Shown: positions 22,281-34,871, numbered from the stretch's first letter. The stretch: 64,000 nucleotides of DNA from Pteria penguin (GCA_035048485.1 CM068590.1:5456093-5520092); one strand, 5' to 3'. Translations and numbers: made by a program. Notes: generated from the sequence alone by a model not told the origin.

Positions 22281-24533
22281 AAACGCATGCAACTTACCTT
22301 AACTTATAACAATCAAAATGTGATGACCAATGTGTGCGCGCTACCCGATTGCCAATTCGCCAAATGCGAATTCAAAATTCAAATGGCTAAACGTTTTTAA
22401 TACCTGAATATCAAGTTGGCGAATACCGGTACATTTTGTAAGATAAAAAAGTCCGGGTTTTTTTTTTCTCAGTTTATTTTTTCTGTTTATATCGTCAGCA
22501 TAAATCCTGGTCATCACAACACAATTTAATTTAGTTATTACTGATATCAACTTTATCAAATTTCAAGGTGATCTCTAAACATTCTGAACAGTGAACATGG
22601 CTAAACAAGTTCTTAGACATCGTTTCAAGGGTTCATACACTTGCCGAATGTCACACCATCATTAGAATCTGTGACAACAGATAAAGGGTTTAGGTATCGA
22701 TGTTTGTTGCCATGCAACGTACTATTTCTTTATGAGGTAATAAGGATAATCTGTTGTGAGGAAAACACTAATCGAATACAGGGCAAGTTGTTACCAAATT
22801 TCTAGTATTTAATTAACTTTATAATCATTTAATTATATGTTTAACAATTCGAAGATTTACCGTTAATTTTGTTGTTTGCATATTTTTTGTACAGGCATCT
22901 AGCAACACAGGTGAGACCAGGTGTCGGGAAGGATTGAGCATTTCCTGTCTGGATAGTAATGTCCACTGGCCCATTACATGCATGTAATTTAAACTAGACC
23001 GTTCACGAGGAGATTAGATGCATGCTGAATGTTTAGCCCTAAGTAAGTGACCTTGAACTCTAATGTCACCTAGATCCTAACATGGTGTTGAGTTTCGTCA
23101 TGAGAGACCATCCCTACAAATTTGATGGAAGTTTGTTGTGAATAAAATAAGTAAAAGCCATTTATGTAAAGGTGAAACTATCGGATGGACGGACAGACAG
23201 ACAGATAGACGCCGGATAAAGTGATTACGTCTCGATTTTGAAAATAAGGTCATTGATTAACAAATGACAAGACGAAAATTATGAAATTCAAATTCTCGAC
23301 TTTGAAATACGACTGCTAAAAGTTTTGATATTAACACACAGCTCATAACTTCTGCTGCCTACCTAGGAAAATATAGAATTCTCTATTTCTTTCGATTGAA
23401 GTTTATTTTCACTTCGAGACGGCGCGTGTAACTTTACAAAAAGGTACAAGACTGAACTTATATTCAAGTTTTCTTCATTTATAAAGATGAAATCAAAATT
23501 ATTTTCTGTATTGTCTGTAGATCTTAATTCATTAAGCTTGAAGGAGTAATTCTATAAATCTTCTGCGTGAATTAATCAGGGTAGTTCGGACCCTCAGTTA
23601 AAGGCCTGTTTGGAGTGTTACTGTTAGGCTCACAGCATTGGGTTCCCTCGTCTTCATCAAATTATGAATCTGGCTGAGATTTTGAGTTTAATACAGGTTG
23701 TTCTTGTCCAGAATTAAAAATAAAAAGCATATAAATTTTGTTATGACATGATTTACCGCTTTTATATCAACCGGAATTCAAACCGACGAATATCACCCCC
23801 TCCCCGAAAAACAGTAATTATAATACGTTAATAACATCAGTGTTATTGCATAAAAACAAGAAAATGTATAATATAATGAAATTAGTTTTAAGCTACATCG
23901 CCTGAAATTATAATGATTGAATATAATAGTGCAGAAGATCTAGCCTAAACCTGAAGAAAAAACAATCCGCCATAATGATGTAAAAACACGTGCTTCCTTG
24001 CGTGTGTCTAGCTACCCCACTGACTTCTTGGTATTTATTCTTTTTTATTTGATACTCTTGGAAATAAGTTGTTATCGCGCTTATAGGCGTCGATCAATTA
24101 AGTAATCTTTTAAAAACGAGGTAATATGTTTTGAGAGGGGAGGTGAAGGTAGGGGGATAGATGCCAAGGTGCTATAGGTACACACTGCATCATATTAAGT
24201 TCTTGACCTGAGCAAATCAAGTTCAAACCTTTCATTCTTTCTTCATTCAATCTTCCTTCCTTCCTTTCTTTCTTTTTTCTTTCTAATGTTTTATCGTTCT
24301 TTATTTTTATGTACTTTAGAAAGAACCATGAAGCCTGAAAATTTTAATATTCTGTAACATATGAATAGTCATCCTTAATGGTCATCTCTAGCCAGAAGTC
24401 ACCAGCTTATACAGGCCGCTTTTAATTACTATATTCTTTTTCTCCTTACCCTTATGTAGTGTACTGACATAAAAAAAATATGAGGCATGATAGCTTTGAA
24501 GACATGCATTACAATGCCTGAATCATAATATTT
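22281..24533. other. Gene-free, with repeat scraps
   Basis: Contains a copy of the dispersed GGAGGAGTAAGC motif (22,908-22,955), a GGACGGACAGACAGACAG scrap at 23,170-23,200 like the tail of the 327-bp units, similarity of 23,884-24,022 to 845-1,005, and a pyrimidine tract near 24,235-24,290. No gene is recognised. Confidence 0.5.
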
Positions 24534-24755
24534 CACTCTAAAATTAAGGAGTATCTCCCTCATGCATAGCTCTGTCCTTAGATGGATTCTTTGGTTCACT
24601 TTTCGGTCATTTTGGTTTCAACACTGCTCTTCAAATATTTATATATTTTGGGAATTCCAATCATTTGGCCATGAGCATCACTGAAGAGACATAAGTTGTC
24701 GAAATGCGCATATGGTACACTAAATTATAAGGTATATATGTTCTATATTTATTTA
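24534..24755 (+). repeat. Dispersed ~220-bp repeat with hammerhead-like 3' part, copy 1
   Basis: Aligns along its length with 26,218-26,440, and its first ~50 bases with the reverse strand at 34,393-34,446. Shared blocks include CATAGCTCTGTCCTT, TTCACTTTTCGGTCATTTTG, CACTGCTCTTCAAATATT and GAAGAGACATAAGTTGTCG. The 3' part (24,681-24,718) has CTGAAGA, a GACA/TGTC stem and GAAA in hammerhead order. There is no coding frame. Confidence 0.75.
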
Positions 24756-25044
24756 CTATTTATTCAGCCTTAATTGTATGTTTTGCATCTATATTTTGAT
24801 TCTAAATTGACATAAAAATATGTGTTGTGATTTTATGGCATAGAAAATAAATTTTATGGGGTTTTTTTTATCAAAATAATGGTTTATTCTCCTTCCACAA
24901 GTAATATAAATATAAATTTTCAGGCAAACGATTTTCAAATTGTCGTTTATTATTGGTAATAATGATAATTCGCTAAAGCGATTGACTAACCATAAATAAA
25001 TGAAACATATGGACGGAAAAAAGGATTGATATTAAACACCAACA

Positions 25045-25052
<8 letters not shown>
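24756..25052. other. Gene-free stretch
   Basis: AT-rich, nothing recognised. Confidence 0.4.

Positions 25053-25098
<46 letters not shown>
25053..25098 (+). repeat. (TC)n microsatellite
   Basis: About 23 CT units. Confidence 0.95.
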
Positions 25099-25102
<4 letters not shown>

Positions 25103-25395
25103 ACACGGAGAAGCGATCGATGTGTCCTTAGTAAGTAAAAATGACACTATTTCACAGTTGCCTCACAATTGCATCGCGTTCACTAAAACAATAACTGCAT
25201 CATAAGTCAGCGTTTTGTCTCATACTGATAAAGGTCATGCACGACACTTAACACGTTTAACACTTAATCACTGATCTTAGGGTTTTGTTTGATCATTGTC
25301 GCCTAAAATTATAGTGCCTCATCAAAGAACCATAAATTGCTATACTTCATGAAAACTCCTTTACAACTTATAAATAATATATTCAAGAAGAATTA

Positions 25396-25845
25396 CAGTT
25401 GGTGCAGTCCTAACCTTACATTCAAGTGCACTTGACAAGTCATAAAGTTTAGTCAAGTGCACTTGATATCAAGTTTACTTTAAAGTAAATCCGTCTTCAA
25501 GTTTACTATCACGTGACACCAAGTTTACTTTTCAAGTTTGTTTATTACAATTGTCCAGTTTCGTATAACACGATAGAAATAATTGTCTGATTATGTACAA
25601 GTGTATATTTTATATAAAAAATGTTTAAAAGAAAAATATTGTAAATGTACATGTATTTAGAAAGTAAACTAAACTTGATGTGTACTTGGAGTAAACTTGG
25701 AATCAAGTTTAGTACTATTCTTGGAATCAAATTTACAACTAAACTTGATTCTAAGTTTACTCTGTTGTCGCCCAGTAAACTTGGAAAGCAGTCATAAAGT
25801 TAACTTGAGGTGCACTTTATGTAAGGTTAGGACTGCACCTAACTG
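25396..25845 (+). mobile_element. 450-bp mariner-type MITE, TA target site
   Basis: The ends CAGTTGGTGCAGTCCTAACC and its near-perfect reverse complement GGTTAGGACTGCACCTAACTG (one extra base) are flanked by TA on each side (25,394-25,395 and 25,846-25,847). CAGT ends with a TA duplication are typical of Tc1/mariner. The interior is built of many short TCAAGTTTAC / GTAAACTTGA and CAAGTGCACTTGA motifs in both orientations, so the single strand can fold extensively. No transposase is present. Confidence 0.85.
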
Positions 25846-25847
25846 TA

Positions 25848-26217
25848 GTTATTTGTGCGAATCTGTGTAAATGGGAGCGACATTAGAGCACAACTATATT
25901 CCACGAAACTAGTTTTTGCTAATGAACTCTAAGTCTCTAGTAATATTATTGTGTTTACATATGTTTCAGAATATATGGTGCAGTTGACCGGTATCGTAAT
26001 CCTTTACTAGCTCAAATAGCCCTGTGGCATTATGGCGGGTGTGACCAGTCAGCAGGGGATACCTACTCCTCCATGACACCTGATTGTATCTCTCGTCCTT
26101 ACAGTGGCTCGTTAATTACTGCACTTCGTTCTTTGTCTTGATTACTATATTTTCCTATCTGATTATTGTGCACTGGCTTAGCAGTGTATTACAATTTCAG
26201 TCATGAAATTACGTAAA
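25848..26217. other. Gene-free, with dispersed motif
   Basis: Includes, on the minus strand at 26,028-26,080, the longest copy of the dispersed motif (GGAGGAGTAGGTATCCCCTG followed by CTGACTGGTCACACCCGCC). Confidence 0.55.
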
Positions 26218-26440
26218 TCACTCTAAAACTAAGGAATGTCTCCCTCTTCCATAGCTCTGTCCTTGAATTGATTCTTTGGTTCACTTTTCGGTCATTTTGG
26301 TTTCACCACTGCTCTTCAAATATTTATATCTTATGTGAATTCCAATCATTCGGCCACGACCATCACTGAAGAGACATAAGTTGTCGAAATGCGCATCTGC
26401 TGCACAAATTTGAAAGGTATATATGTTCTATATTTATTAC
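26218..26440 (+). repeat. Dispersed ~220-bp repeat with hammerhead-like 3' part, copy 2
   Basis: Second direct copy of the 24,534 repeat. The hammerhead-like block is at 26,366-26,405: CTGAAGA, GACA-TAAGT-TGTC, GAAA, then TGCGC-ATCTG-CTGCA. Stem and core residues are kept although the flanks have diverged. Confidence 0.75.
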
Positions 26441-27731
26441 AAATGGTCGAGATATGCAAAGGTAGACGGAAACTATTCCTAACGCATTAAGTTCAAATTA
26501 AATGTAGACCTCAATTTGATCTGTCACGCAAATATAAGTTATATAGTATTTATGACCTTTCAAAAAACGGGTTGATGCCAAAATAGACCATATACCCGAT
26601 TTCAATTTACGTCTTTGGTCACAGATCGTTAACATCCGATATACTTCTGAATACTTCAATACATAATGCACAACAAACGTTTGAAACTAACTCCGATAGA
26701 TTAAAGTATCACTTTGTGTATTCTTCTTACATGATTAAACACAGTAAAATATTTATCTATAGGAACACTAAACAACCAATAACAATGTGATATCAAACTG
26801 TCAAAAAGATAGTTAAACGTAAAAAGTAAAGTGTATTTGAAAAATGGTATATTTAGTTCATCACTTTAATGTACAAAGAAATACAAAGAAAACTGGTGAA
26901 ATGTTATGGTGGCACTAGGCTGAGTAAGCATCTCCTATTTAACTAACTACATCCGACATGGACAATATAAATGATGGTCAACAATCAATAAAAGTAAAAT
27001 AAGAGAACGAAATGTAATGTAAATAGCATATCACAGAAACAAAAATCATGATTTCTTTTCTTTTTCATTTGCTAGTTTGCTAGTTGCAATGTTTACCCTT
27101 CAGTTTGTTAACACTCAAACTTGCCACTGATCTCGATTAGGAACCTTGCCCTAACATTGATGAAATAATAAAACTGGTGTCCATTGATATTTCAGATATA
27201 AAATATACTATGTATATACATGGACAATTTTTATTATATATATGCAGTAGGTAGGATTTGTATTAGAAGTTTGTAAGGTCAAATTTATTCAACTATTTAA
27301 TAGTTAAAACATATCTATTTCACATTATAATACATTTTTTCCCAAAACTTATTTTAACCAAAGTGAAATATTACTCTATATGATTTCAAATTGTTAGATC
27401 TAAAAAGATGATATTGTACAATATGTAATACTATTTCCATGTATCATGAGAAATGTCGTATTGAATGTTTAAATACTTAAAACCTGTGCTTAATTTTGCG
27501 ATGATTTAATTTTAAAAATGTTCACGAAGCATAATTTTAGCGCAAAATCATAAACACATTATTTTTTAAAACCAGATCAAGACTAGAGAGCTTTTTATAA
27601 ATTTCAAGTGAAAAATAAGGCAAAAATAGTGTCATCGCAAAAAGAGTGGTTTAGAGAATCAGTAGTATGACATTAGATTTTGAAAAGGAGATTTCTTCCA
27701 TTTTACATTTTCACCGTAAATAAGACTTTTG
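26441..27731. other. Gene-free, downstream of the potassium channel
   Basis: Contains the dispersed motif at about 26,907-26,945. The right part probably holds the channel's 3' untranslated region. No gene is recognised. Confidence 0.45.
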
Positions 27732-29637
27732 TTACATGTCATTCCTCTCCAGGTCTTCCATATTTAATGGTGCAACTTTCATGATATTGCTCTTGATTCC
27801 TTTTTTATCTTTACCTTTCTGATGTAAATGGTCTATCATTTTAATTCGCATGTCTCTCAGTTTTTTTTTCTGATAATATTCGTTGAAATTTGTAGCAACC
27901 ACAGCGATCGGCATCGCAATTAACAGAACACCAGAAAATGCGCAAATACATCCTACGATATACCCATAATGTGATGTTGGGTACATATCGCCATATCCCA
28001 CCGTAGTCATGGTAACAATAGACCACCATATGCCTATGAAGATGTTGGGGAAAGTATCGCGACTTTCAAACTCGGCATAATAAATAAAGCTGGCGAAGAA
28101 AAATGCCGCCACCATGACACACATGAGCAAAAGGAAGAGCTCTTTAAGACTGACCCGGATGGACAGAAGAAGGATTCGGAGTCCATCATACACCTTCACC
28201 ATTCTGAAAAATCGAAAGAGCCGCAGCACCACCAAAGCCTTCGTTACCAGGTACAGTTGCAGGAGATCATTTTTTGACAGTCGTGTCATGTCTTGTTCCA
28301 GACTGTAAGATATCCCCATGGAGATCAGTAATAAAGGATCAATTACATTCAAAGGATAGAAGAAGAATCTTCTTTTCATTGGACATGAGAGGAAGTGAAA
28401 AATAAATTCAATAGAGAAGAAGACCGTACAGAAGAAATTGATATCACGAAGATAACGTGCAGGTAAAGATGTCGCAAACATGACCATCTTCGGATTTTGA
28501 AGATCGAGGTTATCGAAAAATGGCATGCTGAAGTTCTGCCGCATCAACAACAATGTAGAATACGTCGCTTTTTGTTCACGGAAGTCTGGATGGGATCCCA
28601 CTGCAAAAGACACCATTGACATCAGAACGACCATCAGAAATAAGTAATTGAATATCTGAAACAGAAATCAATTACAAATTATTACTTGGACTTATGAATT
28701 AGTTTTTTTTCTGTATTGTATATTGCTTTGTGTATAACCTATCGGATTTCGTGATATTGCGAATGTGGTATTTTCAACCATACCAAATGACCGAAGATTC
28801 AAATGACAGTCTTAAGTCGGTATATCAGCCATATTACAATCAAAGATTTGTGTAATGACTTTTCATGTGCTTAATCTTCTTTTTCTACGTATCTGAGTTT
28901 TCTTACAACAAAGTCAGATATATTTTACCTGTGTGACCTATTTATTTGTATGATATACATTTGACACTGATGATAAACATTATGGATTGTGTGGTATTCT
29001 GTTTTCCACTACTGTCGAAGTTGTCAGCGACTGATGCCCCTGTACATAAAGGTCCCCTAAGATAAGGGCTATAACGAATTGGAGTTAGAGTTACTGGAAC
29101 AAAGGTCACATCTGTGTTAAAGCCACTTAAAAGACTATTATACAAAGGTTTTATTGTTTTACGTAATATTTGTATATCTGTGCTACTATGGAAGATTTAG
29201 GATGATCTAGTATCAGCCATATTTTTCTCATGATTCTCTTTAATTTGCTTCTCTGACATTCCTCATTGGTGTAGTCTGTTATTTCTTCAAAACTGTTCCT
29301 GATCGTGGTAATGACTTCCATCTCCGTATCATACTGTAAATAAGTTTGAAGGCAACATTCACCTATATACTCAGCTGAGATTTCCCAGAATGCAATCTCC
29401 TGTCTCATCGTTGAACCGCAACATCCTGTCTGGAGATAAAGCGTTCCTGACCGATAGAAATCCAAAATGTTGTTAAACAAGGACGGGTTTCGATAAAAAA
29501 AAGTACTGGCCAGTGGATAAATTGAACTCCTCTGAGGACTTGCTTAGCTTTCCTAGCCTTATATCAGGATATTTTGCTAAGGTGTCCTTGCATGTCTTAA
29601 ATACAGTGCCCCCAATATTCAATTTTACTGTCTCCAT
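27732..29637 (-). CDS. Voltage-gated potassium channel alpha subunit, two exons
   Basis: Exon 1 (29,637-29,164) starts METVKLNIGGTVFKT and holds the T1 tetramerisation domain up to HPKSSIVAQ. Exon 2 (28,655-27,732) follows acceptor TTTCAG and encodes S1 to S6: S1 NYLFLMVVLMSMVSFAV, S4 VLRLFRFFRMVK with charges every third residue, the selectivity filter TMTTVGYGDMYPTS, and S6 ending AMPIAVVATNF. The usual Pro-x-Pro of S6 is Pro-Ile-Ala, as in electrically silent or modifier Kv subunits. Length is about 465 residues. In exon 1 an extra base in a run of eight A (29,495-29,502) breaks the frame between GQYFF and YRNPSLF, probably a read error. The donor GTAAAA at 29,162 leaves five residues (IYKYY) more than the family spacing; ending at CAG would fit the family length exactly but lacks GT. 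Kv subunits form tetramers that pass K+ in the plasma membrane. Confidence 0.85.
28656..29163 (-). other. Intron of the potassium channel gene
   Basis: Bounded by GTAAAA at the donor side and TTTCTGTTTCAG at the acceptor. It splits the T1 domain from S1. Reading frames inside are short. Confidence 0.65.
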
Positions 29638-29712
29638 CTGTAAAGTAGAATCTTTGGTGTCATTAGGACAGGTAAATGTGTTACCTTCTTTCAAAGCAAA
29701 ACTAACACTCTA

Positions 29713-32423
29713 ATGCAACAAAACGGACATTTTATTAGTTGCTTCTCATATACCTGTCAACAGTACGGTGTCTTTCTTTCATTCTTTATATTTCATGGGT
29801 TCAATTTTTTTAAAACAAAACTACAGAATTTTGGAATCGTAATTTCGTGGATAGTATTTCCGATAAATAAAGCAAACTACAGTTCACATAAAATGCTTAG
29901 GTATTAGATGATGGACGAACAAGTTGTTCAGCAGTTGTAGCTATAACAAGATAAGACAGTAGTCTAAAAATCATGAAATCCAAGAAAAACAAACTAACAA
30001 ACCCACAACTCGCCCATCTGAGAAGCATATGTGAACCATCCAAAAGGGAGTGAGACAAGGAGCCCTAAAATCCGAAGCTTTAGCATCTCCTGCTTGTTAG
30101 CAACACTCTGATTTGATTCATTTTTATTGCCTTGAAAAATTAACTTTGCGAAGCAATGGTATTCTATAACCTTGCCCTTTTCAATGTTTATTTCACAATA
30201 TTTTACTAAATATCAATATTTCATACATACGTACTACGACTGTAGGATTAACATGCATGAATGACCTTCCGACATAGATACCAGTACCAGAAGGAGAAAG
30301 TTTTATTTATAGAATTTTTAATATAAATAAAATCATGGAATGTAAATTGATAAATGCAGACTATGATGACAACTGTGTCCCTATAGATAAAAGGTATGCA
30401 TTCCTGTCCCCGAGGATTCATGAATGTCCACGTTGATTTGTTATTCTGAGTGCCACTGTAAAACAGCATCATCTACATTTATATATTACCTTCAAGCTAA
30501 GATATTAAAATCATACTACTTTCTTCGGCTTTCGATTTTTTCGTGGAATTAGTCACGATTTGGCACGAGCAATCTTAATTTTGCAGAGTATTGGTACAAA
30601 ATGTGCCCGCCTTATTTGGACGAAGAAAGAAATACTCATTCTTCAGTTGGAACAATCAGGAATTAGTAAATCGTCTCATTTCACATTTGAAAAATTATAA
30701 ATTAATAACAAAGGAAGAAGCCAAATTTACGGACTCAACCATATGACAGAAGTCAACACGAAAATATGCAATATATAGTGTAATGATAGGAAAAACACAC
30801 AAGGACATCACAAAAATATTGGATTACAGTGCAGTTACGATATCGACTTAGGACGGTCATTTGATATGACAATAGTCAATCAATGGGAATGGTTAAGCTG
30901 TTTAAGGGTCACCTTTCTACTCAACACAACAACAGAATAATCCGAGGATAGATATTTAAAGATATAATTAATAAAATTAATAATAAATGCCACATGATAT
31001 TTTTATCCGAAGAAATTAATATTTATCTCATTGATACTACTCTTCCGATGGGACTTTTTTTCCAATAAGAATTTTTCTATTTTTCAGTAATAATAATTTT
31101 CATAAGAATAGATCTCTTAGTGATTGTCTTCTATACAGAACCTTTAAAGGTTTTCAGCATAAGTTCCTTTAATCAGTATTCAAGAGCTTGTTCGTGTGTA
31201 ATGATTGGTTTTACTCATTTCTATGAGAGAATTAATTTGTAAGTAAAATACGATGAGGTACCGAAGGGTAAACCATATCGCATAGTCCATGGAATAAAAG
31301 GACAATATCGTGAATAGTGTCATATTCAGACAAATGCGAACCCCAATAAAATTGAGGTGGGACCAAGTGCCCGGGAGGAGTAAGCGTCCCCTGGTTGAAA
31401 CACCTGTCGCAAAAAGTCCTGCAATTACCTTTCAAATCGAGGAGGTAAATACATAAATATACACGTTTCAACAATATCATAGACAAAATTGAGTATCGTG
31501 TTTTTCTTACGAATCTTATATTATTATCCTCAACTAAATGAAGTGATGAAAGAGATATTTCTCGAGTATAGTACATAAAATTTTTTATGAAAGATTTATG
31601 AATCAAAAACAAAAGAATAAAATCACTCCTCCTATTACTCGTACGTTCAATTTTTGGGCTTAAATTTTGGCATCAGTAATTTACCACGATATAGAAAAAT
31701 TTATATTTAATAATAACATTTTCAGTTCACCAGAGCTAACGGTTCAAGTGATCATTTGCCATGATACTCCGTTTATCATCTGTCATTTTTTGTCTATCTC
31801 TCTGCTTACTTTTCACATTTTCGATTTCTTCTTTAGAACCCCTGAAGAGATTTTAATACAATTTGACATGGAGGAACTACTTAATTTCCTCAACAGGTGT
31901 TGTTGCGTCTCAACAAGATCCGTCTCGTTATGTACCAAGGGCGCGGTGACACAGGCCCAAAAGAGTCTTTTTGTAAAATGTCTTTTTTGGACAGACAGCA
32001 TAGATCGATAGAATGGTATCTTAAGTATTGGTATTTTCCGTTCCATTCCGAAATCAAATTTTAAAAAAGGGAGGAGGGAGGAATAATACTATTTGTATGA
32101 AATAGAAGATTTGATGGACTCCTTCAGAACAGTTGAACAGATTGTAATGAACATTTTCTCATACAAAGGAGTCGGATGTCTTCTCTTTCTATTTGGTAGA
32201 GACGAAGTATTTACGGCCCCCTATAAACGCTGAAATTCTCCTTCCAGATCCGTAAATGGTCGTACAAAGCATGAACAGACAAAGACCCAAGAGAATACAA
32301 GAGGTATCTAAAAGTGTGTCTTAGGAATCGGTGTTGTGGCAGTCAAGATAAAAGGCTCACTGGGCAATTGTTACAGTTAAAATCGTTGCTTCCCCCTCTT
32401 CGCTGAAATGAGTTGATGACACG
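29713..32423. other. Gene-free, with dispersed motifs
   Basis: Upstream of the potassium channel. Contains two copies of the dispersed motif (30,047-30,100, weak; 31,353-31,410, good, with CCCGGGAGGAGTAAGCGTCC). No exon with credible splice sites and domains was found. Confidence 0.45.
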
Positions 32424-32762
32424 CTACATTTTACTGTCTGGTAGTCCTCCCGATTGGATGAAGTATTGCTTTCCTAGATTGACCACTGGATATTGGGCTG
32501 GATACTCAATAGCAATAAAAGGCGAAACTTTATTCTGTTTCTCTGTAACGTTCCCCATCCTAGCGAGTTCTTCATGCTGATACCCTGCATGCTGTCCTTC
32601 CCTAGTGGATGGTTCCTTGTTGAGAATCATGCTGCCATACACTGGACTTTCTATCTGGATGACCAGTCTGTATGGTATGAGAGTCTCGTGCAGCGGCAGC
32701 ATGCTGCAGCTTTGGACGAACAATGACTTAGTAGGTTCTGGCACTAGTTGATGTTCTGGCAC
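32424..32762 (-). other. 112-codon open frame of unknown nature
   Basis: An open minus-strand frame with balanced composition (SPVYGSMILNKEPSTREG, FIAIEYPAQYPVVNLGKQYF) and a stop at 32,424. I recognise no family. An 18-bp tandem repeat (GTTCTGGCACTAGTTGAT twice, 32,734-32,769) lies at its upstream end. It may be an exon or a retroelement scrap; evidence for a gene is weak. Confidence 0.25.
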
Positions 32763-32769
32763 TAGTTGA

Positions 32770-34694
32770 TGTTCTACACCTTCTGAGTCCTATTAGCTTT
32801 AACTATGATGGGTTGAAAATGTTATCCACTTCAAGTTGTTTTTGATGAAAAATATTTCTACAGGGAGAGGGCATTTGTCTTGACCGTTTCTCTCCCTTGT
32901 TTGACCTTTCTTCTAGCTTTGATATTTTGACAAATTTTTGAGTCATATTCATGATTTATCCAATATCGAGAAACTATAAAGGCAACTTAGAATCAGAAAA
33001 ATTCTCTTTTATTTCAAGGGCTATTTACATGGAATGGGGCAATGTACCTATGAGATAAACGGAGGTGGGATAATAAATGTAATGAGATATCCGAATAGAC
33101 ACAGTAAAATATCTCGTTAACAACACATTGCAAAAAGGGGTTTTAGCTTCCATCAAGCGATCCTTACGATCCACATTGACAGAAAAAGCTTAAGCTAAGG
33201 AAAGAATCGACTATTTATATCAGGCGAGTTTTCTCACTTTCTGCAAATCGATGTTATATGATTGTGATTTGACTGGCTAGTATTCACCGCACTCAGTCGA
33301 CGATACAAATAAGAACAGTAAATTGAATTGTAGAAATTGTGTACCGTAGCACTTCTTCTCCACTGCCTTAATGAGCAAGAATGGATAACTCGTCTTATTT
33401 AAATGCTGTTTAATACAATATGGTATGTAACTGGTGCTATCTCACTATAGGTTTCACGAAAAAATACACCGTATTATCATATATGGCTCTGCTGATTTAG
33501 GACAATCCACACTATGTGGAATGCCTTGGAGTGTTAATCAAGATAGAAATATAGGGGCCACTATATAAGTAATTACGAAAAAATTAATAACCGGATGTTA
33601 TTAATATTTCTGCACATATCATACATGTTTGTTGAAAGATCCGTTGGCTGTTGAATAATGCAAAGGCAGAAAAATTTTACCAGATCATCTGCTTCTTATG
33701 TGCTGTATGATACAATCTTTTATATTGGAATACAATATATCTATGATATAATCATATCTTATAATATATTGTATTGTATTGCATGATATTCAGCCGTGGA
33801 TTTTGTTACAAAATCTTAGAAACAAAAATGTTGGACAAAAATTGGATTGTATAACATTTTAAGTGTACAATACCTTTGATCTTTGATGTACAGTCGACAA
33901 AGTCATTACAAAGGAGATATACCCTAAATAAATGTAATAGATAGGTATTGTGTTAGAAACATAAATATCGGACAAATATTCTAATTAGATTGTTTAACAT
34001 TTTATCTGTACAATCTCTTTGATTTAAAGTCGACAAATATATTACAAGATTATAGACCCTATAATAAATGTAAAATGATTGTATTGTCATAATCATATTG
34101 ATAAAATATACAAAAGCGAGTATGTATGTATTATGTAAAATACAATATTAGCTGAAGAAATGTCGCAAACCAGTGTACAGAGATAAACTTTTGTTGACCT
34201 TTGGGAACTAAACGTCACAAGTAAAATAGTGTGATGTAAGCGGTCGCCCTGTGCTAGATCGATTTTCCAGATCTATTGATCTAGGACCCCACTTCCGGTA
34301 AAACTGTTCAGTCTCATGTGCGAAAAATAGATTCTTGATAAGCAAACTCATTACCAAAAACGACCTAAAAGTAAATAGTCAAATAACCAATCTAAGGACA
34401 GAGCTATGCATGAGGGAGATACTCCTTTGTTTTAGAATAATTTACAAACTTTTTATCACTCAATAATTTAAAATATATATTTCGAGAAAGTACAGAGGTA
34501 CTGAAAACTGGGCTGTGGACATCCTGAAAAATCTAAATCAGATAAAAGCAATCAAAAAGAAGGTTAAATCCAAGAGAGTAACTTCTAACACAAGTTGAAG
34601 CTACAATGAGAAAATTTAAATCTGGATAAAATATGGAACTTCTTATTTAAGTAAAGGTTTGAACAGGGATGGTTATATTCTGTAAGGTATCTAC
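32770..34694. other. Gene-free stretch
   Basis: Includes an AT-rich inverted repeat near 33,730-33,775 (AATACAATATAT and its complement), a diverged tandem duplication at 33,825-34,090, and a reverse fragment of the 220-bp repeat at 34,393-34,446. Later exons of the TRAFD1-like gene should lie here or further left on the minus strand, but I could not find them. Confidence 0.45.
33825..34090 (+). repeat. Diverged tandem duplication, ~135-bp unit
   Basis: Two consecutive units share GGACAAA-ATT, AGATTGT-TAACATTTTA, GTACAAT-CCTTTGAT, AGTCGACAAA, ATTACAA and AATAAATGTAA blocks in order. Confidence 0.6.
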
Positions 34695-34856
34695 CTCATG
34701 TTTTTCCATGTGACTTTTTTCGACCTCCACACCACATTTTGTGCACGGTGTTTTTGCATGCATCTGGTCATAGTGACTCTCCAGTTCTGCCTTAGGTATC
34801 GGTTCTTTACAATGTCGGCACACGGTGATGTTACGATGACAGTGCATCTCATTATA
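34695..34856 (-). CDS. TRAFD1-like TRAF-type zinc-finger exon
   Basis: A 162-base exon of 54 codons with acceptor GACAG and donor GAG|GTAGAT. It reads NEMHCHRNITVCRHCKEPI, PKAELESHYDQMHAKTPC and TKCGVEVEKSHMEKHE: alternating C-x2-C and H-x-H spacing as in the N-terminal TRAF-type fingers of TRAFD1 (FLN29) and XAF1. In vertebrates TRAFD1 dampens Toll-like receptor signalling. The matching first exon is at 36,298-36,341. The exon is open; a 232-base insertion lies against its acceptor. A small exon between the two, and all later exons, were not found, so this is a partial gene or a gene fragment. Confidence 0.65.
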
Positions 34857-34871
34857 CTGTCAAATATCGTA

